Shown here piece after piece: positions 62,111 through 64,000 of a stretch of DNA of 64,000 bases. The DNA is from Topomyia yanbarensis (taxonomy: Eukaryota > Arthropoda > Insecta > Diptera > Culicidae). The translations under genes and the position numbers were made by a program. Below the pieces are notes generated by a model, which was not told where the DNA came from, searched no databases, and was given only the letters and a program-made list of their open reading frames with translations. Within the stretch, counting starts at the first letter, position 1. Every line of letters begins with the position of its first letter. The stretch spans positions 299,595,934 through 299,659,933 of the forward strand of contig NC_080671.1 of assembly GCF_030247195.1 (NCBI RefSeq), written 5' to 3'.

Positions 62111-62455
62111 ACTCTAAGATACCTGCTTGGTTAAGGTTCGAGCATATTATTATTTATGAAAATATGGGGTAAAACGCGCCTCCTAAGGAAATATGATCAT
62201 AGTTCAGCTATAGAACATTAATTGGGAGAATTTAATAAATATAATTCAACCAACATTTCCCCCTGTAATCGCAATCATAACGCTTTGAAAAATGTTCAAA
62301 ATTTTAAAGATTCACAACAACAACGGGACAGAAAGCTCATTGGACTAACACGTAATTTTGTTTTCTGTTGAGATTTCGCAAAAGTGTAGCTTTAAATCGT
62401 CTTAGGTTATGCAACTATTAGGTTTTCAAAACAATTGTTCTGTTTTAGATTAGAA

Positions 62456-62872
62456 AGATGGGTAGGTAATGTCAACGACATTACCGAAATGAAGTAGCAT
62501 ACGTTTTAAGTTGTTAATACGATTGCTGCAGTTTTTACTAATTTCTGAAAGGTTTTTTTAAAATAAGGTATTTCTAATGGAATTAGCGAAATAACGGTAC
62601 AAGTATATACGATTCTCTACTGTTGCCAAATGAATTGATTCACTCTCATTTAATGCTCTTTGCAGGGTTACCATATGAGGATAAATATGTTGGAATATTT
62701 TAGGTTTTGATGTACGTGTACCGATATTTCGGTATTTCCATTAGAAATAACGAAATGGCTGGTTTTAATATAACCTATCAGAATATAGTCAAAATTGTAG
62801 CATTCGCATTAACATCCTAAAGTGTATTCTACTTCACTCCAGTTATGTCTCCGACATTACCCACCCATCTTT
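62456..62872. mobile_element. Palindromic MITE with GATGGGTAGGTAATGTC ends
   Basis: AGATGGGTAGGTAATGTC at the left is answered by AGATGGGTGGGTAATGTC read from the right. Inner blocks (GGTATTTCTAATGGAAT, TTTCGTTATTTC) also pair, so the 417-bp element is largely foldback. It is non-coding; the superfamily is uncertain. Confidence 0.7.
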
Positions 62873-64000
62873 TTTTTCCTTTGGGGACTACTAATATCGT
62901 CGAGCAAAATGATCTATCCATATTCTCTGTTACTTTCTTATTAATGCCCGCCTAATGTAATTCATCTAGCTTATGCTTGGTAATGTCTTTGAATGCTGGA
63001 GGAATGTGAGTATAAACGTTGCGTGATGGCGGTATGCTCTTGTCATATGTTAACGAAACTGGGGGCACGTTAAACTTCGGAAAATCGAGAGGTGGCTGTT
63101 CAATAAGTGCAACACTGAGTTCACATTTCCACGGTGAATTCGTATATGGATAACTAATCGGGACATCATTCTTGTTTACTTCCGTATCCGTCATTCGTAC
63201 GAATGAATACTTTCGAACGAGTTCGAAAATGGTATTCTTGTTTACGTTCGTATCCGCACACGAACGATACGAACGAAGTTCCTGTGCGAAAAAGCGTTGC
63301 CGTAACTGTCAAAAATTTCAACATGATGAAAAATTACAAAGGTTGCCACATTTTTCTGTATGACTGTGGTCGAGATATACAGTAGGGTGGCACGAGCATG
63401 TATGAAAAAAATTGAATACCGCAGAACCAAGTTAGAAAAAATCGTAATTCCTCAACGAACTCCTACGCTAAATCTGCATCAAATCTGTTGGAGCTTGTTT
63501 TAGCACAAATGATTCTAAGTTTGTATGGAGTTTACTATGAGAAAATAATACATTTTCATTAAATTCATAAATATGTGCCCCTGAAAAATATATTGTATGC
63601 TACATTCCAAAGATTCAGTCAAGTAGAACAACTGCTTCTAAAGACAGTTCATAGCTACGACAACTGGTTTATGAGTTATTGCAAAATTAAAGTTTCGTTG
63701 ACTTGAAAGTTATGAAAATAGTACTGTCTCTGGCTACCCGGCGTGCTGAACCTTCAATCAAGTGAACCTTGACGTATTTGTTGTGGTCACTAGTTATACC
63801 GTTGGTGTAAAGCGGAATTATAGTCCAGATGATATCATCCGAAACATGTGATCTAAAGGACTTGGGATCGAATTGTAACAGAATTATTTTTGTGCATTTT
63901 TTGTGTACAATAATATACGTTGAGCAAATTGAAATTGAAACGAGACTGGAGCGGGAAAGAATCCCATTATTTTGAAGTTCAACTGGTGTTCACCACATCC
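62873..64000. other. Non-coding end of window
   Basis: Only short open frames without recognisable domains. A run of GTTCGTATCCG/ACGAACGATACG-type words near 63180-63275 is locally self-complementary. No gene was recognised. Confidence 0.45.

Overview
The window is euchromatic DNA from a dipteran insect, most probably a mosquito (Culicidae). The arguments are the one intact host gene (a CLIP-domain serine protease homologue of a type well represented in mosquitoes), the set of non-LTR retrotransposons, and the high density of AT-rich terminal-inverted-repeat elements. No bacterial operons, CRISPR arrays, tRNA or rRNA genes were seen.

Layout. 1-5.2 kb: AT-rich DNA with foldback and MITE-type repeats. 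5.2-12.0 kb: a near-identical tandem duplication (units of 3.5 and 3.24 kb) full of MITEs; one unit carries a 260-bp hAT-type insertion that the other lacks. 13.3-17.0 kb: a large foldback element with a 95-bp minisatellite. 17.2 kb: a 441-bp TA array. 18.5-20.2 kb: a broken piggyBac-type transposon. 20.65-47.24 kb: the only convincing host gene, five exons on the + strand. Exons 1-3 (20647-21129) are separated from exons 4-5 (46307-47244) by an intron of about 25.2 kb. That intron holds a 2.6-kb inverted-repeat element whose two arms each carry a different hAT MITE, a pogo/Tigger remnant, three reverse-transcriptase remnants, an R1-clade non-LTR element inserted inside a minus-strand CR1/L2-type element, and three TA arrays. 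47.2-52.7 kb: intergenic DNA, a 54-bp minisatellite, Harbinger-type elements, and a Ty3/gypsy integrase remnant split by a MITE. 52.7-56.1 kb: a Jockey-clade element with ORF1 and ORF2 and a truncated RT. 56.1-61.2 kb: decayed pieces of core histone genes (H3, H2A) and several histone-type 3' stem-loops. 59.6-62.9 kb: more hAT and other TIR elements. The last kilobase shows nothing recognisable.

How it works together: the functional cargo appears to be one secreted, catalytically inactive serine protease homologue, a class that acts as cofactor in melanisation and other haemolymph protease cascades. Nearly everything else is transposable-element debris. All retrotransposon ORFs carry frameshifts or truncations and most DNA elements are non-autonomous. 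The points most worth checking are the histone-gene relics with their dispersed stem-loops, the presence/absence hAT in the tandem duplication (possibly a collapsed-haplotype artefact), and the nested insertions.

Limits: everything was read by eye. Family names rest on motifs, and element ends are exact only where a target-site duplication is stated.
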